Source: JBPRGH01 sp051418055
GTDB lineage: Bacteria; Bacteroidota; Bacteroidia; Cytophagales; Cyclobacteriaceae
DNA length: 64,000 nt
Direction: 5' to 3'
Assembly: GCA_051418055.1 (NCBI GenBank)
Contig: JBPRGH010000002.1
Location: forward strand, 1 to 64,000
Notes under the pieces: generated by a model
What the model was told of the DNA's origin: nothing
The model's input: only the letters and a program-made list of their open reading frames with translations
Database searches by the model: none
Shown: piece by piece, positions 19,468 to 28,854 of the stretch
Layout: every line of letters begins with the position of its first letter
How positions within the stretch are numbered: position 1 is the stretch's first letter
Made by a program: the position numbers and the translations under genes

Positions 19468-19944
19468 ATGGATTATTTCTTTGTTATATTCGGATTTATC
19501 CTCCTGTTTACTGGTTTGGCTGGCTGTTTTCTTCCGGCTGTTCCCGGCCCTCCATTATCTTATGTTGGTCTTGTTCTGGTAAGCCTTGCCTCATTTGTTG
19601 ATATGACACCGCGCCTTTTGATCTTTTGGGCTGTAGTGACTGTATTGGTGACCCTGCTGGATTATTTCATACCGGTATATGGTGCAAAACGTTTTGGAGG
19701 CACTAAAATGGGTATGATAGGTGCTATGCTTGGATTACTAATAGGTATTTTTGTATTCCCTCCATTCGGGCTGATTATCGGCCCACTAGTAGGAGCGTTG
19801 ATTGGTGAGCTTATAGCAGGTCAGAAACAGCAGGCATTCCGCTCCGCCTTGGGTACTTTTTTAGGGTTCTTAACAGGCCTTGTACTGAAAGTAATAGTTT
19901 GCCTGATCATGGTCTACTATTCAATTATCTACCTTCCATGGTAA
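19468..19944 (+). CDS. DUF456 family membrane protein
   Basis: This is a 158-residue, very hydrophobic protein with about four or five membrane segments and glycine-rich repeats of the GxxxGxxxG type (GAMLGLLIGIFVFPPFGLIIG). The start GCFLPAVPGPPLSYVGL is the hallmark of DUF456. Its biochemical function is not known. It is a single gene, convergent with the next one and only 17 bp from it. Confidence 0.87.
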   Translation: MDYFFVIFGFILLFTGLAGCFLPAVPGPPLSYVGLVLVSLASFVDMTPRLLIFWAVVTVLVTLLDYFIPVYGAKRFGGTKMGMIGAMLGLLIGIFVFPPFGLIIGPLVGALIGELIAGQKQQAFRSALGTFLGFLTGLVLKVIVCLIMVYYSIIYLPW

Positions 19945-19961
19945 TTATTGAATAACCAGTA

Positions 19962-20312
19962 TTATTCAATAATTATAGTTACTTTATTTAGCTTTCCTTC
20001 TTCCAGTTTATCAGTAACTTCACCGGCGCCCCAGTTATTTTTATCGTCCTTTTTTGCCATCACATAATAAGCTTTAGGCTCCAGTTCCTTAAATTTTACC
20101 GTCCCCTTTTTATCTGTAAGTACTATTTCAGTTACAGGATTCTCTTCCTTTCGGTAATCGTCCTCATTACCATAAAGCTGTACATCTGCACCTTCAACAG
20201 GGTTTCCCAGCTCATTTAGTACTGTAATTTTAAGATTGGTCTTAAAAACCTGGTTAAAACCAGTTGTTACTATAAATAGGGCTAATAAAATAAATATTAT
20301 TTGTTTTTTCAT
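19962..20312 (-). CDS. Small secreted protein with a carboxypeptidase-regulatory-like domain
   Basis: The 116-residue protein has an N-terminal hydrophobic signal (about 1-20, no clear lipobox). It consists of one transthyretin/prealbumin-like fold: VTVL-type strand, NPVEGADVQLYG, TDKKGTVKFKELEPKAYYV. Such domains are structural or binding modules on the cell surface. The gene begins 6 bp after the stop of the large gliding-type protein gene, so it is probably the second gene of that operon. Its role is unknown. Confidence 0.75.
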   Translation of the reverse strand: MKKQIIFILLALFIVTTGFNQVFKTNLKITVLNELGNPVEGADVQLYGNEDDYRKEENPVTEIVLTDKKGTVKFKELEPKAYYVMAKKDDKNNWGAGEVTDKLEEGKLNKVTIIIE

Positions 20313-20318
20313 TTTCAG

Positions 20319-23300
20319 TTATCTTAATAAAACTACGGCTCCTCGTTCAGTTTGAACACCAAGCCCTGGATTAAATTCACTTATAAAACGTATAATGTAA
20401 GCATATGTTCCCTGCGGTAACGGTTGAGAAACATCACCAAGCATTCCTCCGTTCCAGCGGAAATTAGGATCTTCCGATTCAAATACAATTTCTCCCCAGC
20501 GATTAAATATGATGATCTGGAAGTTATCTTCATCAATGAATGATGAAAAGACACGAAATGTAGTATTCATTTCATTGGAGCTTGCCGGTCTGAATGCATT
20601 AGGAACACTTATTCGGGCATCACAGCTTTCAATAACAGCTATCTCCGCTTCTGTTACACAACCAAAAGCATTTGTTAATTCAGCACGGATATTTGCCAAT
20701 GTAAATACAAGGAGAGTATCTCCGGAAAAGTCAAACCCGGGAGTATTTTCAGTTATGAGGTCTCCGTCTTCATCAAAATATTCAGCACGAATAAAGTTTC
20801 TTCCCGGAAATAATTTAACAACCGAATTTTCAACAATAGGATCTTGAGGACAAATGGTATACATTTCCCTGAAAGGATTAGGTGATGCGTCATTAAATAT
20901 AACTGTTACCTCTTTAGTGTTATCACAATTATTTACACCATCTCCTTCTGCAGTCACAAAATATGTTCCCGGCTGATCAACCACTATAGAATCTGCTTCT
21001 ACAGTATTATTTCCATACGACCATATGATCCTTTGGGCATCAGGACTTTCAGCCCTTAATGTTATTTCAGCCACACCACAGGCAGAAACAGTAGGTTCGG
21101 GCAGTAATGTTACTGTATCAGGAGGAGTTATGATAAGATCAGTTGCAAAATCGCTGCAGGTGTTTTGATCTGTCAGCTCCAGATAGTATGTTCCAGCTAT
21201 TAGATTTGTAATAGTTGTATCCAGCTGATTAGTAGTTCCGGATGCAGCAGGATCATTTGTTGCTGAATTATAGATCGTATAATTTATTGGAGGAACGGCA
21301 TTATTATCAACGGAAAAAGATATTCCTCCACCTTCACCCTCACAATCGGTATTTTGAGTAGTCACATTGGTAATTTGGAACGCCTGATCTTCATTTACAG
21401 TAATATTATCAGAGTTTATACAGCCATTCGTTTGCTCTTGTATAAACACAGTATAAACACCACCAGGGAGGCTATCAAGACTAAGTATCGGATCAGTGAC
21501 ATCAAAACCGGCATCCAGGATCTGACCGCTTGTGTTCCTTATCGTATAGTGGTATGCACCGGTAAAGTTTATAGTTACTTCTACAGAACCATCATTGCTG
21601 CCACAGGCACTTGCATCAGTAGATGCCAGATCAAAAGAAGGTGGGGCAAATACTGTAAATGGTTGTACTAATGTAGTATCAGGGCTGTTTGAGCACTGGT
21701 TGAAAATAAATACAGACACCTCGTAATTACCGGCAGAATCTGTGCTAAATGTATGCTCAGCTGTCTGGGCAGGACCGTATGTGCTTGAAGTTTCTACAAT
21801 AGCCCCATCAATTAGCCTTGTAACATTAAATATATATTCATCAAAAGGTGATGTCCCTGTCGCTACAAAAAGTATTTCATCACCCGGGCAACCATTACTT
21901 GTCTGAAGGGAGGAGCCGTTAGATGCTGAGCCGTACTGGCTGCTGAAATTTGGAAGACCCAAATTACTTGAAGTACCGGCAGATAATGCAAAGCCACTTT
22001 CCTGATAATCTGCTTCCGTTGCGCTATCTCCCGGAGCAAAAATTGTTCCCAGGAACTGCTGTCCGTTGTTAGCTACATAAATAGACCCTGTAGGTCCTAA
22101 TTGTAAAGCCCCTAGTTCCAGATCCGTATCAAATTGATCCTGAGGTACAGGATTATCTAATGAATCCAGCCAGTATTCAACAATATGGCTTTGTGATCCA
22201 CCATTTAATGAACCAAATATTTTGCTGCCATCTTGCGAAAACTCCAGCCCGTAAATATTTCCGCTAACATTGAAATCTGCGTTTACATCCATCTGACGGA
22301 AATTTTCAATAACACCAATGCTGTCCACGAAATCAAATAATTCGATATAATTGGTGCTGCCTAAAGGCAAAGCCACCCCAAGCTTATTATCTAATGATAA
22401 CTTCATATAGCCGGTTCCGGCAATAGCAAGAGAGGAAGGATGTACAGATCCAATTTGGCTTATTACCGGTGCTTCAATTCCCTGTCCGGTAAGTTCAAAT
22501 GCCCGGAATAACTGGTTTCCATATTCATGAGCTATCACCCATCGTGTATTACCAGTTATTTTTTCGGTACTGTTACACATCAGCGTGCTTTCAACAGGTA
22601 TATCAAATTGGTCCCTCACTACATCACCCAAACCATTGCGCAGCTTAAGGTCAAAAATACTATAGCGTAATTCAAAAGTATTACCCCCGGAAAACTCTAT
22701 CGCTTCCGTAGTGAATATATAGTAAAGTGTAGCATCAGAGGGGGCTTCCATTATAAATACCGATTGTGTTGCATCAGGGTCCCCTGATAATTGTGCAACT
22801 AATGTTCCTTCCCGGTCATAAACATTTGACCCATCAGAATAAAATATAGGGAATCCGTTAGGGTCGCAATAAATGGCACATCCCTCAGGAGCAGTCATCT
22901 CATTCCCTCCATTAAATACTGTCGGGTCCCCATAGGGGATAGGTACCGGTTGGCCTCCTGTGGAAATAGGGTTAAAATCTATTCCCGCATGTTCTCCAAA
23001 ATACCAGACAAATGCACGCTGCTCCTCAGCGCCGTATTCCTGCACACGTACAGGAGAATAGGTGGCACAGCCATTTGCAGTGGCAACTACATAATAATTC
23101 CCGGCAGAATCTATTGTGGTGGTTTCACCATCCATCGGCTGATTTGACCAGCGGAAAGTTGCGCCCTGGGCTGCATCACCTGAAGCTTCAGCAGTTAATG
23201 TAATGGGGAAATCCTCCGGGCAAACAATTGTATCAGGCGGGAAACCGCTTATTGAAAGGTCGAAAGGTATTATATTGATCTCTTTGGAAACCGTATCGAC

Positions 23301-24698
23301 AAAAATATCACTAAACGCAAATAAAGTAACTGTAAAAGTCCCCTGATCGGTATAGGTATGAATAGGGGCATAAACATTAGCAAAATTACCATCTCCAAAA
23401 TCCCATATAACACTATCAGCAGCAGGTTTTATGGTTGGAAAAAAGAGGATAGGGCTATTGGCACATTCACCGGAAAACTCAAAATCAAGTTGAAGGTCAG
23501 GTTGGAATAAAGGTAAAAATGCAGCAAAATTTTCACTGATAAAGGCATCATTTCCAAGTATCGTGCGGCTGTAGAATGCTTCACTGGCGATTGAATCAGG
23601 TTCATTTATCCTTCCCAGCGAATATTCAGTTGTTTCAAATAAGTGATAGATCAGATCATCAGGTCCGGTTTGCAAGCCGTAGCTTCTGGTAAGGCTGTTG
23701 GATGTTCGTAATGCAGCCATAGGAAAAGTAGGGTCCGTCAGGTCTACCTGCATCAGGCTATCAGCAGGGCTGTTAAAATTCCCTGAAATGTAAAGGAACT
23801 GACCAGATGGCGAGAACTCAGAATCGTAAATATTAAAGTCAGGTATCTGGGAAGTTGATGTATTTGGAACAAACTGTGCAGCTGCTCCATCAAAGGCCCC
23901 TGTTGCTAAATCAAATGTAACTAATGTCACAGGACGATTATCCTGAGGTGAAATGGCTATGGTTGGAACTCCCGGAAATACACCTGAGGAATCTGCAAAA
24001 GTAAAAGTATGTACAATTTGTGGAGCCCCTGAAATGGTATAATTTGCTGTAGTACCTATACTCCCATCAGAAAGGATCTCTGTGACATTGTATGTTTCTG
24101 AGTTTCTCTGATGAGTAAGCAACCAAAAACCATCATATGTTGCATTAGGTATAACCAGCATGCCCGGAGATACTGAACCATCTGTTAACCCTGCTATTGT
24201 CTGGTTTTTAACTGTAGGGTCTATATCCCCAACAGGAGGTTCAGGGAAGCCGCCTGCGCCATATAAGGCCGTGTCATATACGCTATAGCGAATGCTTCCC
24301 GGGGCAGAAAGTGTAGCATTATTTGTGAAGATATAATATCTACCCTGGTTAGCTGTACCCGGAACATTACTTACTGCTACCGTTTGAGGACCTGCAGGAT
24401 TAGCCAGCAATCCGCTGCCGGTAGTTACGGCCCGGTGATATTTATCATAAACCTGCTGGCCATCCGTATAAAATATAAGTTCTCCTGTAACAAGATCTGA
24501 AGCAACACCACTCTGGCCCAGATTAAGGGTATTAGGTATTGTCTCTAACCTTGGCTCAAGTGTATTTTGATCAAAAAATATCCCATTATTATTTTGGGAA
24601 AAATACCAATGGAGCATTGAATTTTTCTGGCCAACCGCAGCTGTTGATAGAAGACAAAATAATAAGACACTTAAAGTATAGCCGACGGATTTTTTCAT
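20319..24698 (-). CDS. Large surface protein with PKD and SprB-like repeats and a gliding-motility (T9SS type B) C-terminal domain
   Basis: The 1459-residue protein has a signal peptide (1-23, ending AVG/Q). Two WD40/propeller-like regions full of YxFTN and SxDGxxVYD motifs (about 25-400 and 590-920) are separated by a PKD-type domain with DSVIWDFGDGNF (near 435). Two SprB-like Ig repeats follow (about 1040-1210; GGVYTVFIQ, AGTYYLELT). The C-terminal domain has VPNAFRP, IIIFNRWGEIVFES and PQGTYAYIIRF, the CHU_C / T9SS type B sorting signature. Such proteins are exported by T9SS and displayed on the surface; SprB-type adhesins work in gliding. A PorP/SprF gene, the usual partner of type B substrates, starts divergently 168 bp away. 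Confidence 0.9.
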   Translation of the reverse strand: MKKSVGYTLSVLLFCLLSTAAVGQKNSMLHWYFSQNNNGIFFDQNTLEPRLETIPNTLNLGQSGVASDLVTGELIFYTDGQQVYDKYHRAVTTGSGLLANPAGPQTVAVSNVPGTANQGRYYIFTNNATLSAPGSIRYSVYDTALYGAGGFPEPPVGDIDPTVKNQTIAGLTDGSVSPGMLVIPNATYDGFWLLTHQRNSETYNVTEILSDGSIGTTANYTISGAPQIVHTFTFADSSGVFPGVPTIAISPQDNRPVTLVTFDLATGAFDGAAAQFVPNTSTSQIPDFNIYDSEFSPSGQFLYISGNFNSPADSLMQVDLTDPTFPMAALRTSNSLTRSYGLQTGPDDLIYHLFETTEYSLGRINEPDSIASEAFYSRTILGNDAFISENFAAFLPLFQPDLQLDFEFSGECANSPILFFPTIKPAADSVIWDFGDGNFANVYAPIHTYTDQGTFTVTLFAFSDIFVDTVSKEINIIPFDLSISGFPPDTIVCPEDFPITLTAEASGDAAQGATFRWSNQPMDGETTTIDSAGNYYVVATANGCATYSPVRVQEYGAEEQRAFVWYFGEHAGIDFNPISTGGQPVPIPYGDPTVFNGGNEMTAPEGCAIYCDPNGFPIFYSDGSNVYDREGTLVAQLSGDPDATQSVFIMEAPSDATLYYIFTTEAIEFSGGNTFELRYSIFDLKLRNGLGDVVRDQFDIPVESTLMCNSTEKITGNTRWVIAHEYGNQLFRAFELTGQGIEAPVISQIGSVHPSSLAIAGTGYMKLSLDNKLGVALPLGSTNYIELFDFVDSIGVIENFRQMDVNADFNVSGNIYGLEFSQDGSKIFGSLNGGSQSHIVEYWLDSLDNPVPQDQFDTDLELGALQLGPTGSIYVANNGQQFLGTIFAPGDSATEADYQESGFALSAGTSSNLGLPNFSSQYGSASNGSSLQTSNGCPGDEILFVATGTSPFDEYIFNVTRLIDGAIVETSSTYGPAQTAEHTFSTDSAGNYEVSVFIFNQCSNSPDTTLVQPFTVFAPPSFDLASTDASACGSNDGSVEVTINFTGAYHYTIRNTSGQILDAGFDVTDPILSLDSLPGGVYTVFIQEQTNGCINSDNITVNEDQAFQITNVTTQNTDCEGEGGGISFSVDNNAVPPINYTIYNSATNDPAASGTTNQLDTTITNLIAGTYYLELTDQNTCSDFATDLIITPPDTVTLLPEPTVSACGVAEITLRAESPDAQRIIWSYGNNTVEADSIVVDQPGTYFVTAEGDGVNNCDNTKEVTVIFNDASPNPFREMYTICPQDPIVENSVVKLFPGRNFIRAEYFDEDGDLITENTPGFDFSGDTLLVFTLANIRAELTNAFGCVTEAEIAVIESCDARISVPNAFRPASSNEMNTTFRVFSSFIDEDNFQIIIFNRWGEIVFESEDPNFRWNGGMLGDVSQPLPQGTYAYIIRFISEFNPGLGVQTERGAVVLLR

Positions 24699-24866
24699 AC
24701 AATGTGTAACTTTTCCTTTAGGGAACGCTTATAAATAAAAAACTTCTTCTAATTTAAATAAATAAGTAAAATTAGCCGTTGTAGTTACAAACATCGTGTA
24801 TAATTTTCTTATTCTTGCCGTTAATGGCATATATTAGTAGATACGTCTCTGATTAACATATATTGC

Positions 24867-25907
24867 ATGAGATATTTAGGATTATTTGTAGCATTCTTTT
24901 TATTGGCGGTTTCTGTGAAAGCACAGGATCCGCAATTTTCACAATTTTATGCTTCCAGGCAATTTTTAAATCCTGCTTATGTAGGTGGTTCACTTCAGGG
25001 AAGTGCCGGTATTGCCTATAGGAATCAATGGCCATCAATTGAGGCTACATTTGTTACTATGGTGGCTTTTCTTGACTATTATTTAGAAGATTACAATAGT
25101 GGCGTTGGCTTAATTTTATCTCACGACAGGCAGGGTATAGCCGGTATACGTTCTACTGAAGTAGGTTTGCAATATGCATATCAGCTATATGTTACCGACT
25201 GGCTCACATTCCGACCGGGATTTCAGGTAAGCTTTAATAATGGCTATGTAAATTTCAGCGATTTGGTTTTTCCGGATCAGATAGATCCCATAACAGGAAT
25301 TGTGACAGGCGCTCCATCGGAAAATCTCGGTGCAGGATTAAGCAGAAATTATATTGATCTTTCTGCCGGGGGTTTGCTTTTTACGGCCAATAGCTGGTTA
25401 GGAGGATCCGTACATCATTTAAATACTCCTAATTATGCCCTGGTAGGGAGTGGGGTACAGCAGGATCTGGCAATGAGATTTAGTATTCATGGTGGCCATC
25501 GCATTAATCTTGGCTCCGGGGTCATTGGGCAGGGGCTTTTTTCAAGGCCTCAGGAGCGAAGCCTGACTCCTACTTTTCAGTACAAAAGGCAGGATGTATT
25601 CGAGCAGCTTGATCTTGGGCTTTACCTAACCCTTGAACCTATTATTTTTGGTACCTGGTACCGAGGCCTTCCATATAAACAGGTGGAGGGAATACCAAAT
25701 AACGACGCCTTAATATTTTTACTGGGATTTGTAAAGAAGGGAAAAGACGATCAGCTAAATATTGGATATAGCTATGATGTCACCATTTCAAAGCTGGGTA
25801 CTTCAAGTGGAGGAGCTCATGAATTTACGTTAGTTTATACCTGGCCGGTAGGTAACCCTCGAAAGCCACCTAAAAACGTAAGGCTTATTCCTTGTCCGGA
25901 TTTTTAA
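24867..25907 (+). CDS. PorP/SprF family T9SS-associated outer membrane protein
   Basis: PorP/SprF proteins are 14-strand-type outer membrane barrels that help export and anchor particular T9SS substrates, mainly those with type B sorting domains. The 346-residue protein has a signal peptide (1-19) and the family opening DPQFSQFYASRQFLNPAYVG. Internal motifs such as GVGLILSHDRQG and the LDLGLYL-type strands follow. The divergent neighbour encodes a type B substrate, so the two probably form a secretion pair. The stop overlaps the stop of the LytTR regulator gene on the other strand by 4 bp. Confidence 0.92.
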   Translation: MRYLGLFVAFFLLAVSVKAQDPQFSQFYASRQFLNPAYVGGSLQGSAGIAYRNQWPSIEATFVTMVAFLDYYLEDYNSGVGLILSHDRQGIAGIRSTEVGLQYAYQLYVTDWLTFRPGFQVSFNNGYVNFSDLVFPDQIDPITGIVTGAPSENLGAGLSRNYIDLSAGGLLFTANSWLGGSVHHLNTPNYALVGSGVQQDLAMRFSIHGGHRINLGSGVIGQGLFSRPQERSLTPTFQYKRQDVFEQLDLGLYLTLEPIIFGTWYRGLPYKQVEGIPNNDALIFLLGFVKKGKDDQLNIGYSYDVTISKLGTSSGGAHEFTLVYTWPVGNPRKPPKNVRLIPCPDF

Positions 25908-26671
25908 TAGCCGCTAAACCAGTTCTTAAAATCCGCAACTCTCTCACGGCTCACAATGATCTCCTTATTAATATTAGGTGTAACCGATATTTTCAATCTG
26001 CTGTTGGAATAAACTGCAACATCTGTTATCGTTTCAATATTGAGGATAAACGTACGGTTGGCCCTAAAGAAAAGAGCAGGATCTAATAGCTCTACAAGCT
26101 CCTCCAGGTTAAAATCTATGATAAAACGACGGTTCTCCCGTGTTATAAGATAAACAGTTCTGCCATCGGCAAAGAAATAAGCTATTTCATTTATGGGTAT
26201 TGATTTTAAATGATCCCCCAGCTTAACCATAAACCGGTCTTTATACTTTTTTTTGCTTAGCTGGTTTAAGGCTGACTTCAAAATATCTGTGTTAAATTCA
26301 GCTTTAAGCTCTTCCTTCATTTGCAGAAGCTTATTTAGCGCCTCAGCTACTTCTTCATAAGTATAAGGCTTTAAAAGATATGCGATACTGTTCAGCTTAA
26401 AAGCCTCAATAGCATAATCATCATAAGCAGTGGTAAAGATCACCGGCTTCTTAATGGAAGTATAATTTAAAATTTCAAAGCTTTTTCCATCTTTCAGCTG
26501 AATATCCATAAAGATGAGATCTATTGAGTCATGAGATCCTTTAATTACAGGAACAGCTGTTTTAATACTGTCACAGATAGCTGAAACTTCATATGAAGGA
26601 TCATATCTTTTAATAAATCGCTGAAGCTTATCAGCTGCTGGTTTCTCATCTTCAACAATTAATATCTTCAT
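25904..26671 (-). CDS. LytTR-family response regulator
   Basis: This 255-residue regulator has a receiver domain (1-120) with acidic pocket residues Asp8/Glu9, phosphoacceptor Asp56 (LIFMDIQ), Thr80 and the LLKPYTYEE Lys. A LytTR DNA-binding domain follows (about 145-255; RFMVKLGDHLKSIPINEIAYF, FFRANRTFILN). It is the last gene of a three-gene unit; its start overlaps the stop of the kinase-like gene by 1 bp. It presumably receives phosphate from the complete histidine kinase at 27725. The targets are unknown. Confidence 0.94.
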   Translation of the reverse strand: MKILIVEDEKPAADKLQRFIKRYDPSYEVSAICDSIKTAVPVIKGSHDSIDLIFMDIQLKDGKSFEILNYTSIKKPVIFTTAYDDYAIEAFKLNSIAYLLKPYTYEEVAEALNKLLQMKEELKAEFNTDILKSALNQLSKKKYKDRFMVKLGDHLKSIPINEIAYFFADGRTVYLITRENRRFIIDFNLEELVELLDPALFFRANRTFILNIETITDVAVYSNSRLKISVTPNINKEIIVSRERVADFKNWFSGY

Positions 26672-27732
26672 TATAATAATATAGTCTCTTTGTTTTCCGG
26701 TACTTTCAACAAAGGAAGCTTTAGGTAATTATCAGTATGCGCTTTTACCGATATAATAGGCTTCTCTGAATAAAAATTGTACGAACGCTGCAACGATTTA
26801 AAGATATGCTCAAAATTCAGATTGGGCTGCAACCGCTCATTCAAATTATTTTTTATTATTAAATAATCATCATTTTGTTCATCATATAATTCTATGCGAA
26901 GCGGGCTAAGTGGTGTAATTATATTATTTCTTACAACATATTCTACCAAAAGGGTTAATGTGCCTGGTAATATCATAATTCTATCAGTACCAGTAGAAAA
27001 ATCTGTTGTAAAGAATATATGGTTATTATACTCATAATTAAGCAGATAAATAATATGTTGAGTAGCCTTTAATTCTTGCTCCAGTGTTACCAGCTCCTTA
27101 TTCCTGCTGGAAAGAATATGACGATAGATGGCCGAAAGATGGTCTATAAAATCTTCTGCTTCATTAACATCCTTATGGGCAAGTGTAATTAAAGTTTCCA
27201 GGCTGTGATAGAGTAGCTGAGGGTTTACTTTTTGGTGGAATGATTTTATTTCAATATTCAGGTCTTCTTTTAATTGCTCCTCATACATTAACTGTTCAGT
27301 ATTCTGCTGGTAATAATAAAAGTTGCCTAAAAATAATAGGTGATAAAGAAGCGCCAGAATGCCATAGACACAGTTAAAAACTATAAGCTGGGTTTCACTC
27401 ACACTGAAATTCAGTGCAAGCTCAAAATATAATGAGATGGCTGCTGTAGTTAATGCTATGGAAAGAAAAGTTCCGCTGATAAGTTGAAGAACAATGTAAA
27501 AAGTGGAAATAGTAGTACTCCTTCTGTGAAAGTATCGGATAAGCAAACGCTGACTTTCACTTAACAGGTAAGCTAACCCGATACAAAAATATACCTCCTG
27601 GCCCTTAAATAATTCAGGGATATAAGAGATGTTATTTATTAACATCAGGATAAGCAGATAGGCAAATATCCCGATAACAGGAGGGATCAGCAGGCGGAAT
27701 GAGATTTTATTTATAAAGAAGTTTTTATACAT
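26671..27732 (-). CDS. Degenerate LytS-type sensor kinase lacking the phosphoacceptor histidine
   Basis: The 353-residue protein has about four membrane segments (10-140) followed by a region aligned with the His_kinase domain (PF06580 type). Where active members have NPHFLFNSL or similar, this protein has NPQLLYHSL: the acceptor His is Gln172. The N-box LLENVVKH of its neighbour is LVEYVVRN here, so the ATP/Mg-binding Asn is Tyr265. No glycine-rich G-box is visible. It is therefore probably a pseudokinase or a heterodimer partner of the adjacent complete kinase, whose coding end it overlaps by 8 bp. The reading frame is intact and co-translated, which argues against random decay. Confidence 0.85.
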   Translation of the reverse strand: MYKNFFINKISFRLLIPPVIGIFAYLLILMLINNISYIPELFKGQEVYFCIGLAYLLSESQRLLIRYFHRRSTTISTFYIVLQLISGTFLSIALTTAAISLYFELALNFSVSETQLIVFNCVYGILALLYHLLFLGNFYYYQQNTEQLMYEEQLKEDLNIEIKSFHQKVNPQLLYHSLETLITLAHKDVNEAEDFIDHLSAIYRHILSSRNKELVTLEQELKATQHIIYLLNYEYNNHIFFTTDFSTGTDRIMILPGTLTLLVEYVVRNNIITPLSPLRIELYDEQNDDYLIIKNNLNERLQPNLNFEHIFKSLQRSYNFYSEKPIISVKAHTDNYLKLPLLKVPENKETILL

Positions 27733-28780
27733 ACTCTTCTTCAGTTAAATAAACAATAGGTAAGATAACAGTATAAGTATCTTCATCCTTTACTTTTACA
27801 GGCATCTTTATCAGGTGCTGATATCTTTTTTTAATGTTTTCAAGCCCAATTTGAAATGAGTCAGGAGATTGTGGGGCGATTGTTTTATTGTTTTCTATTA
27901 TCACTACTTTTTCATCAGGTGAGTATATGCTAACAGTTATTTTATTTTGATCATCAATAATATTATGCTTCACTACATTTTCCAGGAGCATTTGAAGTGT
28001 CAGGGGAGGAATATAACCTTCAAATACTGTTTTTGACAGATTTATATCCAGGATAAGTTGATTTTCAAACCTGACCTTTAAAAGGTAGTTATAAGCTTTT
28101 ACGAATTCTACTTCTTCTGCAATGGAAATAACTTTTTTCTGGTCATTTGTTAGTACATACTGGAAAGTCTTTGCCATCCTTCGAATAAAATCTTCAGTCT
28201 GACGTGCATTATGATGAATAAGGGAAGAAATGGTATTAAGGCAATTAAATAAATAGTGGGGGCTTAATTGATTTTTTAAAGCCTCATACTGGAGTTCAAT
28301 TTGTTGCCGCTCGTGACGTAAACGATCAATTTTAAAATGCGCATAATGATTATATGATTGTAAGGCAAATGAAATGAGGCTATAGATCAATAATCCGGCA
28401 GAGGAAAGGATGATAAGCTTGATTATTTCATCATAATAGTTATTCCATATCCAGCTTATTGAAAAAGTTTTAAAAAAGCCAAGTGTTAACCAGCTAATCA
28501 AAAACACAATAAACAGTCCGATGATTATCTTCAGCCCCAGTTGTAGTCCGAGGAGGGTGGTAATATTTGTATTTCGTTCCCAGTATTTACTAAATCCACT
28601 ATCAATTACATTCATAGTGATACCGGTTATTACACCAGTCAATACAGCTATCAGATACTGTAGCGGTTGGTTAAACAGGTGAGGAAGCTGAGCATCTCTT
28701 CCATAGGAGATGTAAATAAATATTACTACACCTGCAGTGGCCGGGATCAGGAGATTAAATATCAGTTGGCGTTTTATCAT
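27725..28780 (-). CDS. LytS/YehU-type sensor histidine kinase
   Basis: This 351-residue integral membrane kinase has about four membrane segments (8-145), a short coiled coil (151-170) and a His_kinase domain with acceptor His175 (QLSPHYLFNCLNT). The N-box is LLENVVKHN, with Asn268. The G-box region is weak (QIGLENIKKRYQ), as is common in this family. It is the first gene of the unit kinase, pseudokinase, LytTR regulator, with overlapping ends. A 36-bp inverted repeat lies in its leader, 20 bp before the ATG. The signal sensed is unknown; the SDYY-repeat protein upstream is a candidate functional partner. Confidence 0.92.
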   Translation of the reverse strand: MIKRQLIFNLLIPATAGVVIFIYISYGRDAQLPHLFNQPLQYLIAVLTGVITGITMNVIDSGFSKYWERNTNITTLLGLQLGLKIIIGLFIVFLISWLTLGFFKTFSISWIWNNYYDEIIKLIILSSAGLLIYSLISFALQSYNHYAHFKIDRLRHERQQIELQYEALKNQLSPHYLFNCLNTISSLIHHNARQTEDFIRRMAKTFQYVLTNDQKKVISIAEEVEFVKAYNYLLKVRFENQLILDINLSKTVFEGYIPPLTLQMLLENVVKHNIIDDQNKITVSIYSPDEKVVIIENNKTIAPQSPDSFQIGLENIKKRYQHLIKMPVKVKDEDTYTVILPIVYLTEEEYV

Positions 28781-28799
28781 AGCAGGTACGAAAGAGCAT

Positions 28800-28835
28800 G
28801 GTTAACTTACGAAAAAAGGGCTTCATAAGTTAACC
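28800..28835. promoter_or_regulatory. Inverted repeat in the kinase leader (candidate operator or mRNA hairpin)
   Basis: GGTTAACTTA and TAAGTTAACC are perfect 10-bp inverted arms, extended by GAA/TTC after one mismatch, around an 8-bp centre. No T-tract follows on either strand, so it is not a normal terminator. It lies between the SDYY-protein stop and the kinase start. It may bind the LytTR regulator or form a stable leader hairpin. Confidence 0.55.
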
Positions 28836-28854
28836 AAAGCAGTTATTTATATTT

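Noticed and set aside
28797..28838. The inverted repeat as a rho-independent terminator
   Set aside because: No T-tract follows the stem on either strand.
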